In this document: in pieces, positions 27,975 through 38,056 of the stretch
Layout of the letters: the number at the start of each line of letters is the position of its first letter
Numbering within the stretch: the stretch's first letter is position 1
Origin: Methylibium petroleiphilum PM1
Lineage (GTDB): Bacteria; Pseudomonadota; Gammaproteobacteria; Burkholderiales; Burkholderiaceae_C
DNA: 64,000 nt
Direction: 5' to 3'
Assembly (NCBI RefSeq): GCF_000015725.1
Contig: NC_008825.1
Coordinates: forward strand, 3,100,001 to 3,164,000
Translations under genes and position numbers: made by a program
Notes under the pieces: model-generated
Seen by the model: only the letters and a program-made list of their open reading frames with translations
Databases searched by the model: none
Told to the model about the DNA's origin: nothing

Positions 27975-29063
27975 ATGCCCACGCTCGGAGCACGACATCA
28001 AGCCGCCGGCTTCACCCTGGTCGAGGTGCTGATCGCCGTCGTCGTGGTGTCGATCGGTGCGCTCGCCCTCGGCAGCCTGCAGGTCGCACTGTCTCGCCAT
28101 GCGGATGCCGCCCGCCAGCGCACCGAAGCCACCCAGCTCGCCATCTCCAGGCTGGAGGAGTTGCGCAGCTTCGAGCAGGTGCTCACCGAAGCCGGCAAGC
28201 AGGCCTATGCCGATCTCCTCAGCGGCAGCGACCAACCCCTCATCGACAGCAACACGCGCTTCGAGCGCCAATGGCAAATACAAGGCACGGCCGACGATCC
28301 CTATCGCCGCGTCGACGTGCAAGTCACATGGGCCGACCGCAGCGGCGACACGCGCCAGACCTTCGTCAGGCTGGGCTCGCTGATCGCACGCGCGGAACCT
28401 GCCGACGGCGGCAGCCTGGGCCTGCCCCGGGTCGACGTCGCCGCACTGCTGCGTCCGAAAGGCCGGGCGCTCGACATCCCGATCGAGGCCGAGCGACTGA
28501 CCGGCGCGAACCGCGGCCGCAGCGTTCTGCGCTGGCAGGGTGCCAGCGGCGGCTTCCTGGTGTTCGACGACAGCTCCGGCGCGGTGATCGCGCAATGCAC
28601 GACGGCGCCGGACGACCACACCGACATCGCGGCCACCTGTACCCCACTGCAGGCACTGCTGCTGCGCGGCGATCTGTCGGGCTCCTGGGCCGCCGCCGTG
28701 ACTGGGCTCTCCTTCAGCGCCACGCAGCATCTGCTGGCGGTGCCCGACTGTCATGTGGCCGACGCCGTCAGCCACAACGACGGTCGGCCCATCGCCGGCG
28801 TGCGCTCCTATGCCTGCCTGATGCGTGCGGGCGATCACGACACCGATCCGGGCACGCCACGCGCCTGGTCGGGACAGTCCCGCATCGCGCCCGAGCCCGC
28901 CGGCACGCAGGTCGTGTGCCGCTACACCACTGCGCCCTCGACGACGCGCAACGAGGAGCATCCGGCCCTCTACAGTCTCGTGACTCGATCCCTTCACCAC
29001 CAGAACTTCCTGCTGCTGGACACCGGGGCCTGCCCGGCCGGGACCGCGCCGCACCAGCCGTGA
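27975..29063 (+). CDS. pilV: PilV-like minor pilin, enlarged
   Basis: A 362-residue protein with pilin motif GFTLVEVLIAVVVVSIGALA and the PilV follow-on LQVALSRHADAARQRTEATQLAISRLEEL region (the first 130 residues resemble PilV). PilV is normally under 200 residues; residues about 150-362 are an additional Cys-containing beta-rich part of unknown function. It is the last gene of the pilin operon; ribD follows after 61 bases. Confidence 0.75.
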   Translation: MPTLGARHQAAGFTLVEVLIAVVVVSIGALALGSLQVALSRHADAARQRTEATQLAISRLEELRSFEQVLTEAGKQAYADLLSGSDQPLIDSNTRFERQWQIQGTADDPYRRVDVQVTWADRSGDTRQTFVRLGSLIARAEPADGGSLGLPRVDVAALLRPKGRALDIPIEAERLTGANRGRSVLRWQGASGGFLVFDDSSGAVIAQCTTAPDDHTDIAATCTPLQALLLRGDLSGSWAAAVTGLSFSATQHLLAVPDCHVADAVSHNDGRPIAGVRSYACLMRAGDHDTDPGTPRAWSGQSRIAPEPAGTQVVCRYTTAPSTTRNEEHPALYSLVTRSLHHQNFLLLDTGACPAGTAPHQP

Positions 29064-29124
29064 AACCGAACGCGAGTGACGCCGGCTCTGCGTCACCCTG
29101 CCGGCCTCGCGTATCGTCGAGGGC

Positions 29125-30258
29125 GTGAAGCTCACCCCCTCCGAATCCTGGGCGCTCGCGCTGCGCAACGCCAACGAAGCCATCGGCCTGTCCGATCCCA
29201 ACCCCCGGGTCGGCTGCGTCATCACCGCCCCCGACGGTCGCCTGCTGGCCAGTGGACACACGCAGCGCGCCGGCTCGGCGCACGCCGAGGTGTCGGCACT
29301 GCGTGCGGCGCAGGCCGCGGGCCACACGGTGCGCGGCGGCACCGCCTGGGTCACGCTCGAGCCCTGCTCGCACCACGGCCGCACCCCGCCCTGCTGCGAT
29401 GCGCTGGTCGAGGCCGGCGTGGCCCACGTGATGGTGGCGCTGCAGGACCCGAATCCGCTGGTCGCCGGTCACGGCATCGGCCGGCTGCGGGCGGCCGGCA
29501 TCGACGTGACGGTGCTGGCGCCCGGCGACCCGGTTGCAATCGCCGCGCGCGAGCTGAATATCGGCTTCCTCTCCCGCATGCTGCGCCAGCGGCCGTGGGT
29601 GCGCCTGAAGATCGCCGCGTCGCTCGACGGACGCACGGCACTCGACAACGGCCTGAGCCAGTGGATCACCGGCGATGCCGCCCGCACCGACGGCCACGCC
29701 TACCGCAAGCGGGCCGGGGCGGTGCTCACCGGCATCGGCACCGTGATCGACGACGACCCGCGGCTCGACGTGCGGCTCGTCGACACCGTGCTGCAGCCGT
29801 GCCGGGTCGTCGTCGACTCCAAGCTCGACATCGCGCTCGACGCCCGCATCCTCTCGCCACCGGGCGAGCGGCTGGTCTACACGGCCAGTGCACTGGCCCG
29901 CCATGCGGCGCCGAAGGTCCGTGAACTGGCCGAACAGGGCGTGTCGGTGCTGGCCTGTGCCAACGCCGACGGCAAGGTCGATCTGGGCGCGATGCTCGAC
30001 GACCTGGCGCGGCGCGAGATCAACGAACTGCATGTCGAGGCGGGCAGCAAGCTCAGCGGCTCCTTCGTGCGGGCGGGCCTGGTCGACGAGTTCCTCGTCT
30101 ACCTGGCGCCGCTGATGCTCGGTGCGGGTCGCGAGATGGCGCGCTTCGGTCCGCTCACTGCACTGACCGAGGGCCTGGCGCTCGAGTTCGTCAGTGTCGA
30201 GCGCGTCGGGGCTGATCTGCGCCTGATCGCCCGGCCGCCGGGCCGTGCCGATTTCTGA
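29125..30258 (+). CDS. ribD: Bifunctional riboflavin biosynthesis deaminase/reductase RibD
   Basis: A 377-residue fusion catalysing the second and third steps of riboflavin synthesis. The N-terminal deaminase has the zinc motif His53-Ala-Glu55 and PCSHHGRTPPC with Cys81 and Cys90. The C-terminal reductase begins near 150 (RPWVRLKIAASLDGRTA) and includes ITGDAARTDGHAYRKRAGAVLTGIGT. The GTG at 29125, with GAGGGC just upstream, opens at the conserved N-terminus. First of ribD-ribE-ribB-ribH-nusB. Confidence 0.97.
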   Translation: MKLTPSESWALALRNANEAIGLSDPNPRVGCVITAPDGRLLASGHTQRAGSAHAEVSALRAAQAAGHTVRGGTAWVTLEPCSHHGRTPPCCDALVEAGVAHVMVALQDPNPLVAGHGIGRLRAAGIDVTVLAPGDPVAIAARELNIGFLSRMLRQRPWVRLKIAASLDGRTALDNGLSQWITGDAARTDGHAYRKRAGAVLTGIGTVIDDDPRLDVRLVDTVLQPCRVVVDSKLDIALDARILSPPGERLVYTASALARHAAPKVRELAEQGVSVLACANADGKVDLGAMLDDLARREINELHVEAGSKLSGSFVRAGLVDEFLVYLAPLMLGAGREMARFGPLTALTEGLALEFVSVERVGADLRLIARPPGRADF

Positions 30259-30313
30259 GCGTCGGCCCGAAGCTGCGCTTGCCCCCGCCGCAGCGGCAGG
30301 GCTGCGACGCTGA

Positions 30314-30319
30314 GACAAT
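30314..30319 (+). promoter_or_regulatory. Candidate -10 box of ribE
   Basis: GACAAT ends 7 bases before the ribE ATG. If used, the transcript would begin at about the start codon; the GGAG in between could otherwise serve as ribosome binding site for a longer message. Confidence 0.4.
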
Positions 30320-30326
30320 CGGAGCC

Positions 30327-30944
30327 ATGTTCACCGGCATCATCAGCGGCCTGGGCCGCCTCAGCAAGGTCGCGCCGCTCGGCGCCGACCCGTCCCACGG
30401 CAAGCGCCTCACCATCGCCACGCCGCCGGGCTACCTGGCCGACGTGCAGTTGGGCGACAGCATCGCGCTCAACGGCGCCTGCATGACCGTCACGGCCTTC
30501 GACGCGGAGGCGGACTGGTTCACGGTCGACATCTCGGCGGAAAGCCTGGACAAGACGGCCGGCCTCGCCGACCCCGGACCGCTCAACCTCGAGAAGGCTC
30601 TGCGCGCCAGCGACCGGCTCGGCGGACACCTGGTATCGGGCCACGTCGACGGCGTCGGCACGGTGACGAAATTCGCGCCGGTCGGCGAATCCTGGGAGCT
30701 TTGCATCGCTGCGCCGCAGGCGCTGGGCCGCTACCTCGCCTACAAGGGCTCGATCACCGTCAACGGCGTGAGCCTCACGGTCAACCGCGTCACCGACCAC
30801 GCCGAGACCACCGAACTCGGCATCAACCTGATCCCGCACACGCTGGAACACACGACGCTCGGCACGCTGAGCGTCGGCGCCCGCGTCAACCTCGAGATCG
30901 ACCTGATCGCGCGCTACGTCGAGCGCATGCTCGGCAGTCGCTGA
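30327..30944 (+). CDS. ribE: Riboflavin synthase (alpha chain)
   Basis: A 205-residue enzyme dismutating two 6,7-dimethyl-8-ribityllumazines to riboflavin. The MFTGIISGLG start is diagnostic. Two lumazine-binding repeats are visible: LGDSIALNGACMTVT followed by FTVDISAESLDKT, and YKGSITVNGVSLTVN followed by NLIPHTLEHTTLG, with SGHVDGVG between. Length is normal. Also called ribC in some species. Confidence 0.97.
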   Translation: MFTGIISGLGRLSKVAPLGADPSHGKRLTIATPPGYLADVQLGDSIALNGACMTVTAFDAEADWFTVDISAESLDKTAGLADPGPLNLEKALRASDRLGGHLVSGHVDGVGTVTKFAPVGESWELCIAAPQALGRYLAYKGSITVNGVSLTVNRVTDHAETTELGINLIPHTLEHTTLGTLSVGARVNLEIDLIARYVERMLGSR

Positions 30945-31016
30945 CGCCGCCGCGCGCCGGCAATTCCCCCGCGCCGAGGCGACGCGCTCCCGCCCGCGCC
31001 GCTCCGACCCGCCACC

Positions 31017-31022
31017 TACAAT
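31017..31022 (+). promoter_or_regulatory. Candidate -10 box of ribB
   Basis: TACAAT lies 6 bases before the ribB ATG, in the arrangement seen before several genes here. No FMN riboswitch core precedes it; the whole ribE-ribB gap is only 84 bases. Confidence 0.45.
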
Positions 31023-31028
31023 CCCGCC

Positions 31029-32123
31029 ATGGCCCTTTCCCCTGTTCCCGAGCTGATCGCCGAGCTCGCCGCCGGCCGCATGGTCATCCTGGTCGACGAG
31101 GAAGATCGCGAGAACGAGGGCGACCTCGTGATGGCCGCCGAGCACGTCACGCCCGAAGCCATCAACTTCATGGCGCGCTACGGCCGCGGCCTGATCTGCC
31201 TCACGCTCACCCGCGAGCGCTGCGAACGGCTGCAACTGCCGCCGATGGCCGCGCGCAACGGCACACAGCACGGCACTGCCTTCACCGTCTCGATCGAGGC
31301 CGCCAGCGGCGTGACCACCGGCATCTCCGCGGCCGACCGCGCACGCACCGTGCAGGCCGCGGTGGCGCGCGACGCGAAGGCCAGCGACCTGGTCCAGCCC
31401 GGCCACATCTTCCCGCTGCAGGCGCAGGACGGCGGCGTGCTGATGCGCGCCGGGCACACCGAGGCCGGCTGCGACCTCACGCTGATGGCCGGCCTGACGC
31501 CTGCGTCGGTGATCTGCGAGATCATGAAGGACGACGGCACGATGGCCCGGCTGCCCGACCTGGTGCTGTTCGCCAGGGAACACGGGCTCAAGATCGGCAG
31601 CATCGCCGACCTGATCGAATACCGCAGCCGCAACGAATCGCTCATCACGCGCGTCGCCCAGCGCGTGCTGGTCACGCCGCAGGGCCCGTTCGATTGCCAG
31701 GCCTTCCGCGACCGCTCGGGCGCCGTGCACTTGGCGCTGAGCGTGGGGCAATGGGGTGCCGACGACGAGGTGCTGGTGCGAGTGCACGAGCCGCTGTCGG
31801 TGCTGGACCTGCTCGACGCCGGCCGCTGCGGCCATTCGTGGCCGCTGCCACGGGCACTGGCCGCGCTGCGGGCGGCCGAACGTGGCGTGGCGGTCCTGCT
31901 GAACTGCGGCGAGGCGGGCAACGGCCTGCTGCAGCAGCTGACCGTGGGCCCCGACGCGCCGCCGACCCCGCGCGGCCAGATGGACCTGCGCACCTACGGC
32001 GTGGGCGCGCAGATCCTGCGCGAACTCGGCATCGTCCGCATGAAGCTGCTCGGCAGCCCGCGCCGCATGCCCAGCATGGTGGGCTACGGACTCGAGGTCA
32101 CCGGCTTCGTCGCCGCCGAATGA
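31029..32123 (+). CDS. ribB: 3,4-dihydroxy-2-butanone 4-phosphate synthase with degenerate GTP cyclohydrolase II-like domain
   Basis: A 364-residue protein. The N-terminal ~200 residues are a complete DHBP synthase: [17 protein letters not shown] (acidic metal loop), [19 protein letters not shown] and a final YRSRNE. The C-terminal part has the length and fold pattern of GTP cyclohydrolase II but lacks its zinc motif (the three cysteines around SxRCDCG); instead it reads [14 protein letters not shown]. It keeps [15 protein letters not shown]. This matches hybrid proteins called RibBX, in which the second domain has no cyclohydrolase activity. A true RibA must be encoded elsewhere. Confidence 0.92.
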   Translation: MALSPVPELIAELAAGRMVILVDEEDRENEGDLVMAAEHVTPEAINFMARYGRGLICLTLTRERCERLQLPPMAARNGTQHGTAFTVSIEAASGVTTGISAADRARTVQAAVARDAKASDLVQPGHIFPLQAQDGGVLMRAGHTEAGCDLTLMAGLTPASVICEIMKDDGTMARLPDLVLFAREHGLKIGSIADLIEYRSRNESLITRVAQRVLVTPQGPFDCQAFRDRSGAVHLALSVGQWGADDEVLVRVHEPLSVLDLLDAGRCGHSWPLPRALAALRAAERGVAVLLNCGEAGNGLLQQLTVGPDAPPTPRGQMDLRTYGVGAQILRELGIVRMKLLGSPRRMPSMVGYGLEVTGFVAAE

Positions 32124-32156
32124 CACCGCGGCACGCCCTTCCACTTCGAGGTTTCG

Positions 32157-32639
32157 ATGCAAGACGCTGACACCCAGACCACGATCTTCGGCAACACCGT
32201 CGCCGAACTCGTCGGCGAGAACCTGCGCATCGGCATCGTGCAGGCGCGCTTCAATGCCGCACTCACTGACCGCCTGGCCCAGGCCTGCCTGGTCGAGCTG
32301 GAGCTGCTGGGCGTGTCGGCCAAGCACATCGAGCACGTATCGGTACCCGGCGCGCTCGAGATCCCGATCGCACTGCAGGCGATGGCGCGGCGCAAGGACT
32401 TCGATGCGCTGATCGCGCTCGGCTGCATCATCCGCGGCGAGACCTACCACTTCGAGCTCGTCAGCAACGAGAGCGGCGCCGGCGTGACGCGCGTTTCGCT
32501 CGATCACGCGACCCCGATCGCCAACGCCATCCTCACCGTCGAGAACGAGGACCAGGCCTGGGCCCGCGTCGACGACAAGGGCCGCGATGCCGCGCGCGTC
32601 GCCGTCGAGATGGTCAATCTGATGGAAGAGCTTTCGTGA
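32157..32639 (+). CDS. ribH: 6,7-dimethyl-8-ribityllumazine synthase
   Basis: A 160-residue lumazine synthase, condensing the RibD and RibB products. Diagnostic segments: [53 protein letters not shown] and [19 protein letters not shown] (catalytic His in the ETYHFE context). It forms a 60-mer or decamer capsid in relatives. Its last codons overlap the nusB start (GTGA). Confidence 0.97.
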   Translation: MQDADTQTTIFGNTVAELVGENLRIGIVQARFNAALTDRLAQACLVELELLGVSAKHIEHVSVPGALEIPIALQAMARRKDFDALIALGCIIRGETYHFELVSNESGAGVTRVSLDHATPIANAILTVENEDQAWARVDDKGRDAARVAVEMVNLMEELS

Positions 32640-33166
32640 CCCCTCAAGACACCGACGGCAGCGTGCCGTCGCCCGCTCCGGCGTCGACCGCCGCCCGCCC
32701 TGGCGGCCGCAAGCCGGCGCAGAAGTCTTCGCGTCGGCGTTCGCGCGAGTTCGCGCTGCAGGGCCTGTACCAATGGCTGGTGTCGGGCAGCGAAGCCGTC
32801 GTGATCGAGGCCCACATGCGCGAGCTCGACGGCTTCAAGCAGGCCGACGCGGCGCACTTCGACGCCCTGCTGCACGGCTGCGTGGCCGAAGCCGCCGCCC
32901 TCGACGCAGTGCTGGCTCGCCACGTGGACCGCAAGACCACCGAGCTGTCGCCGATCGAGCACGGCGTGCTGATGATCGGCGCCTACGAGCTCAAGCACTG
33001 CATCGACATCCCCTACCGCGTCGCGATCAACGAGGCGGTGGAACTCGCCAAGAGCTTCGGCGGCACCGACGGCCACAAGTACGTCAACGGCGTGCTCGAC
33101 AAGGCCGCCGCCGACCTGCGCCCGCTCGAAGTGCAGGCGCGGCGCGCGGCCCCGCCGCGCGACTGA
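32636..33166 (+). CDS. nusB: Transcription antitermination factor NusB
   Basis: A 176-residue NusB, partner of NusE in rRNA antitermination. After a Pro/Lys-rich N-terminal extension (about 35 residues) comes [19 protein letters not shown], then [41 protein letters not shown] and [12 protein letters not shown], the family signature. The GTG start overlaps the ribH stop, so it is translationally coupled, an arrangement widespread in Proteobacteria. Confidence 0.96.
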   Translation: MTPQDTDGSVPSPAPASTAARPGGRKPAQKSSRRRSREFALQGLYQWLVSGSEAVVIEAHMRELDGFKQADAAHFDALLHGCVAEAAALDAVLARHVDRKTTELSPIEHGVLMIGAYELKHCIDIPYRVAINEAVELAKSFGGTDGHKYVNGVLDKAAADLRPLEVQARRAAPPRD

Positions 33167-33217
33167 GCTGCGGCGCCCGCCGCCGGCCCCTGCCCTCTCG
33201 TTCCGCTGCCGACACGG

Positions 33218-34399
33218 ATGAAGCTCGCCCGGCGCCTCGACCGCATCGAGCCGTTCTACGTGATGGAGTGCGCCAAGGCAGCGGCGCGCATCGCTGCCAG
33301 CCCGGCCTGCGATCCGGCACGCGGCGGCGAGCCGATGATCTACCTGAACATCGGTGAACCCGACTTCACCGCGCCGGCGCCGGTGCTCGAGGCGGCGCAG
33401 CGCTGCCTCGCCGAGGGCCGCACGCAGTACACCCCGGCCACCGGGCTGCCTGCGCTGCGCGAGGCGCTGTCGCGCTGGTATGCGCAGCGCTTCGCGCTCG
33501 ACATCGACCCGCAGCGCATCGTCATCACGGCCGGCGCGTCGGCCGCGCTGCAGCTCGCCTGCCTGGCGCTTTTCGAGTCCGGCGACGAGGTGCTGATGCC
33601 GGATCCGAGCTACCCCTGCAATCGCCATTTCGTCGCGGCGGCCGACGCCACGCCGGTGCTGCTGCCCTGTGGCCCGGTGCAGCGCTATCAGCTCGACGCC
33701 GCCGGGGTGGAGCGGGCGTGGAACGCGCGCACCCGCGGCGTGCTGCTGGCGTCGCCGTCCAACCCCACCGGCACTTCGATCGCCGCCGACGAGATGCAGC
33801 GCATCGCACAGGCGGTGCGCGCACGCGGCGGCGTCACGCTGGTCGACGAGATCTACCTGGGCCTGAGCTACGACGCCGCCTACGGCCGCTCCGCGCTCGC
33901 CCACGGCGACGACGTGGTGTCGATCAACAGCTTCTCCAAATACTTCAGCATGACCGGCTGGCGGCTGGGCTGGCTGGTGCTGCCGCCCGCGCTGGTGGCG
34001 CCGGTCGAGAAGCTGGCGCAGAACCTGTTCATCTGCCCGTCCAGCGTCGCGCAGCACGCGGCGCTGGCCTGCTTCGAGCCCGCATCGATCGCCGAGTACG
34101 AACGCCGCCGTGCCGCCTTCCGGGCCCGGCGCGACTACATCGTGCCCGCGCTCGCGTCGCTCGGCCTGCCGGTGCCGGTGCTGCCCGACGGCGCCTTCTA
34201 TGCCTGGGCCGACTGCTCGACCCACGCCGGCAGCAGCTGGGACCTGGCGTTCGCGCTCATGGATTCGGCCCATGTCGCGCTGACGCCGGGGCGCGATTTC
34301 GGCCGGCACGGCACTGAACACCACCTGCGACTGTCCTTCGCCAGCAGCCTGCCGCAGCTCGAACAGGCCGTCGCGCGCCTGCGGCGCGTGCTGGCATGA
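33218..34399 (+). CDS. PLP-dependent class I/II aminotransferase
   Basis: A 393-residue fold-type I aminotransferase. The cofactor lysine is Lys241 in SINSFSKYFSMTGWRLGW; other hallmarks are YLNIGEPDFTAPAPV, TQYTPATGLPALREA, ASPSNPTGTSI (Asn that contacts PLP) and the C-terminal HLRLSFASS (carboxylate-binding Arg). It resembles the aspartate/alanine-type subgroup (AlaA/YfdZ-like); substrate not predictable. It follows nusB after 51 bases and may be read through from it. Confidence 0.9.
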   Translation: MKLARRLDRIEPFYVMECAKAAARIAASPACDPARGGEPMIYLNIGEPDFTAPAPVLEAAQRCLAEGRTQYTPATGLPALREALSRWYAQRFALDIDPQRIVITAGASAALQLACLALFESGDEVLMPDPSYPCNRHFVAAADATPVLLPCGPVQRYQLDAAGVERAWNARTRGVLLASPSNPTGTSIAADEMQRIAQAVRARGGVTLVDEIYLGLSYDAAYGRSALAHGDDVVSINSFSKYFSMTGWRLGWLVLPPALVAPVEKLAQNLFICPSSVAQHAALACFEPASIAEYERRRAAFRARRDYIVPALASLGLPVPVLPDGAFYAWADCSTHAGSSWDLAFALMDSAHVALTPGRDFGRHGTEHHLRLSFASSLPQLEQAVARLRRVLA

Positions 34400-34497
34400 G
34401 GGGCGCAGCGTGAGTTGCGTCACACCCTCGGCCCGACACGTGACACGCGGTTACCACGCCGTACCGTGCCCCGTGCCTGCCTTGGTTGAGGGGCTCC

Positions 34498-35993
<1,496 letters not shown>

Positions 35994-35994
<1 letters not shown>

Positions 35995-36497
35995 TGACCC
36001 CTGCCGCCCCCACACGCCGGCTGCTGGCCGCCACCACCGCGCTGGCGCTGCTGGCCGGCTGCGCCCAGCTGTCGCCGCCGCCCCCTCCGCCTGCACCGGC
36101 GCCGGTGCAGGCGCCGATCCAGCCGCCGCCTCCGCCCGCGCCGCCACCGCCCCCCCCTCCGCCCGCTCCCCCGCCGCCGGTGAGCGTGGTCGAACTCAGC
36201 GCACGGCCGGCCGAGCAAGCGCTGCTCGCAGGCCTCCGCGCCTACGACGATGGCCAGTACAAGCTCGCCGAGCAGCGCCTCGGCGGCGCGCTGAAGGCCG
36301 GTCTCGCAGCCCCCAAGGACCGCGCCGCCGCCCACAAGACCCTGGCCTTCATCTATTGCACCAGCCAGCGCGCCAAGGCCTGCGAGAACGCGTTCCGCGC
36401 CGCACGCAGCGCCGACCCGGCCTTCACCCTCAGCAAGGCCGAGGCCGGCCACCCGCTCTGGGGACCGGTCTACCGTCGCACGCTGGCTGCACCCTGA
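35994..36497 (+). CDS. Proline-rich lipoprotein, TssQ-like
   Basis: A 167-residue lipoprotein: signal peptide with lipobox LLAGC (Cys20), a linker of about 40 residues that is almost all Pro and Ala, and a TPR-like domain (LLAGLRAYDDGQYKLAEQRL; TLAFIYCTSQRAKACENAF; SKAEAGHPLWGPVYRRTL). This C-terminal pattern matches proteins annotated as TssQ, a type VI secretion-associated lipoprotein, from memory of the family. Translationally coupled to the kinase gene (TGATG). Confidence 0.75.
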
Positions 36498-36511
36498 GTG
36501 CCTGACCGATC

Positions 36512-36937
36512 TTGCCGATCTCCTCACTGCCCCCCGCGTTCCGCTTCCCGCTGCGCGTGTACTGGGAAGACACCGACGCCGGCGGCGTGGTGTTCTACGC
36601 CAACTACCTGAAGTTCTTCGAACGCGCCCGCACGGAGTGGCTGCGCGGCTTCGGCTTCGAGCAGGAGATACTGCGCACCCGCGAGAGCGTGATGTTCATC
36701 GTCAGCGAGACCGCGGTGCGCTACCTGCGCCCGGCCCGGCTCGACGACCTGCTGCAGGTGAGCGTGACGATCCGCGAAGCCCGGCAGGCCAGCCTGAAGC
36801 TCGCGCAACAATGCTGGCGCAGCGATCCCGACGGCGAGACGCTGCTGGCCGAAGGCACGATCCGCATCGGCTGCGTGGATAGCGGAACCTTCCGCCCGCG
36901 TCGCATTCCGATCTCTCTCCTCGAAGCCCTGGCATGA
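36512..36937 (+). CDS. ybgC: Tol-Pal-associated acyl-CoA thioesterase YbgC
   Basis: A 141-residue 4HBT hotdog thioesterase. RVYWEDTDAGGVVFYANYLKFFERARTEWL contains the catalytic Asp motif (EDTDAGGVVFYANYL) and matches YbgC, which is nearly always upstream of tolQ. The start is not certain; TTG 36512 is the first in-frame candidate giving the full domain, with only a weak ribosome binding site. Overlaps tolQ by 4 bases (ATGA). Confidence 0.93.
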   Translation: MPISSLPPAFRFPLRVYWEDTDAGGVVFYANYLKFFERARTEWLRGFGFEQEILRTRESVMFIVSETAVRYLRPARLDDLLQVSVTIREARQASLKLAQQCWRSDPDGETLLAEGTIRIGCVDSGTFRPRRIPISLLEALA

Positions 36938-37617
36938 ATTCACAAGACCTCTCGATCTTCCAGCTGGTGCTGCACGCGAGCCTCGTCGTGCAGTTGGTCA
37001 TCGTCGCGCTGCTGGCGATGTCACTCGCGAGCTGGACCGTGATCTTCGGCAAGCTGTTCGGGCTCAAGCGCGTGCGCGCGCTCAACGAGGGCTTCGAGCG
37101 TGACTTCTGGTCGGGCCAGAACCTGCAGGACCTGTACGCCGACGCCGCCAAGAAGGCCGACCGATCCGGCCCGATGACGCGCATCTTCGCCTCCGGCATG
37201 CGCGAGTTCATGAAGCTGCGCGAGCGCCGCGTGGCCGATCCGGGCGCGCTCCTCGACGGCTCTCGCCGCGCGATGCGCGCGAGCTTCCAGCGCGAACTCG
37301 ACACCGTGGAATCGCACCTGAGCTTCCTCGCCTCGGTGGGCTCGGTGTCGCCCTACGTCGGCCTGTTCGGCACCGTGTGGGGAATCATGCATGCCTTCAC
37401 CGGCCTGGCGAACCTGCAGCAGGTGACGCTGGCCACGGTGGCCCCCGGCATCGCCGAGGCGCTGGTGGCCACCGCGATCGGACTGTTCGCCGCCATCCCG
37501 GCGGTGCTGGCCTACAACCGCTTCGCGCGCGACATCGACCGCATCGCGATCCAGATGGAGACCTTCATCGAGGAGTTCTCCAACATTCTCCAGCGCAACA
37601 TCGGCCAAGGGCACTGA
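36934..37617 (+). CDS. tolQ: Tol-Pal system inner-membrane protein TolQ
   Basis: A 227-residue MotA/TolQ/ExbB proton-channel protein with three membrane helices (about 15-35, 135-155, 170-195). Conserved parts: FLASVGSVSPYVGLFGTVWGIMHAFTGL and ATVAPGIAEALVATAIGLFAAIPAVLAYNRF. With TolR and TolA it uses the proton gradient to energise outer-membrane constriction at division. Confidence 0.97.
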   Translation: MNSQDLSIFQLVLHASLVVQLVIVALLAMSLASWTVIFGKLFGLKRVRALNEGFERDFWSGQNLQDLYADAAKKADRSGPMTRIFASGMREFMKLRERRVADPGALLDGSRRAMRASFQRELDTVESHLSFLASVGSVSPYVGLFGTVWGIMHAFTGLANLQQVTLATVAPGIAEALVATAIGLFAAIPAVLAYNRFARDIDRIAIQMETFIEEFSNILQRNIGQGH

Positions 37618-37620
37618 CCC

Positions 37621-38049
37621 ATGGCACAAGTCACTGCACGCCACGGCTCGCGCCGCCGCACCATCAACGAGATCAACATGGTGCCCTTCATCGACGTGAT
37701 GCTGGTGCTGCTGATCATCTTCATGGTGAGCGCGCCGCTCATCACCACCGGCGTGGTCGACCTGCCCTCGGTCGGCCAGGCCAAGCGCCAGCCCGACAAG
37801 GTGATCGAGGTCGTGGTCGGCACCGACGAGAGCCTGAAGCTGCGCGTCGACGGCAAGGACGCGGCACGCACCTCGCTGCGCGAACTGGCCGGCCGCGTGA
37901 CGGCGCTGCAGAACGGCAGCGCCAACACGCCGGTGATCATCGCCGCCGACCGCAACGTCAAGTACGAGCAGGTCGTGAAGGTGATGGACACGCTGCAGAA
38001 GTCCGGCGTTCAGCGCGTGGGCCTGGCGGTCAAGGCCACCGGGGCCTGA
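37621..38049 (+). CDS. tolR: Tol-Pal system protein TolR
   Basis: A 142-residue ExbD/TolR protein: short cytoplasmic N-terminus, one membrane helix with the essential Asp (INMVPFIDVMLVLLIIFMV; FIDVMLVLL motif) and a periplasmic domain with VIIAADRNVKYEQVVKVMDTL. Three bases after tolQ. Confidence 0.96.
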   Translation: MAQVTARHGSRRRTINEINMVPFIDVMLVLLIIFMVSAPLITTGVVDLPSVGQAKRQPDKVIEVVVGTDESLKLRVDGKDAARTSLRELAGRVTALQNGSANTPVIIAADRNVKYEQVVKVMDTLQKSGVQRVGLAVKATGA

Positions 38050-38056
38050 CGCCGCG

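Noticed and set aside
30945-31028. FMN riboswitch before ribB
   Set aside because: The gap is only 84 bases and holds none of the conserved RFN segments; only a TACAAT box is seen.
36060-36185. Tandem DNA repeat
   Set aside because: It is the codon-biased Pro/Ala linker of the lipoprotein, without a regular repeat unit at the DNA level.
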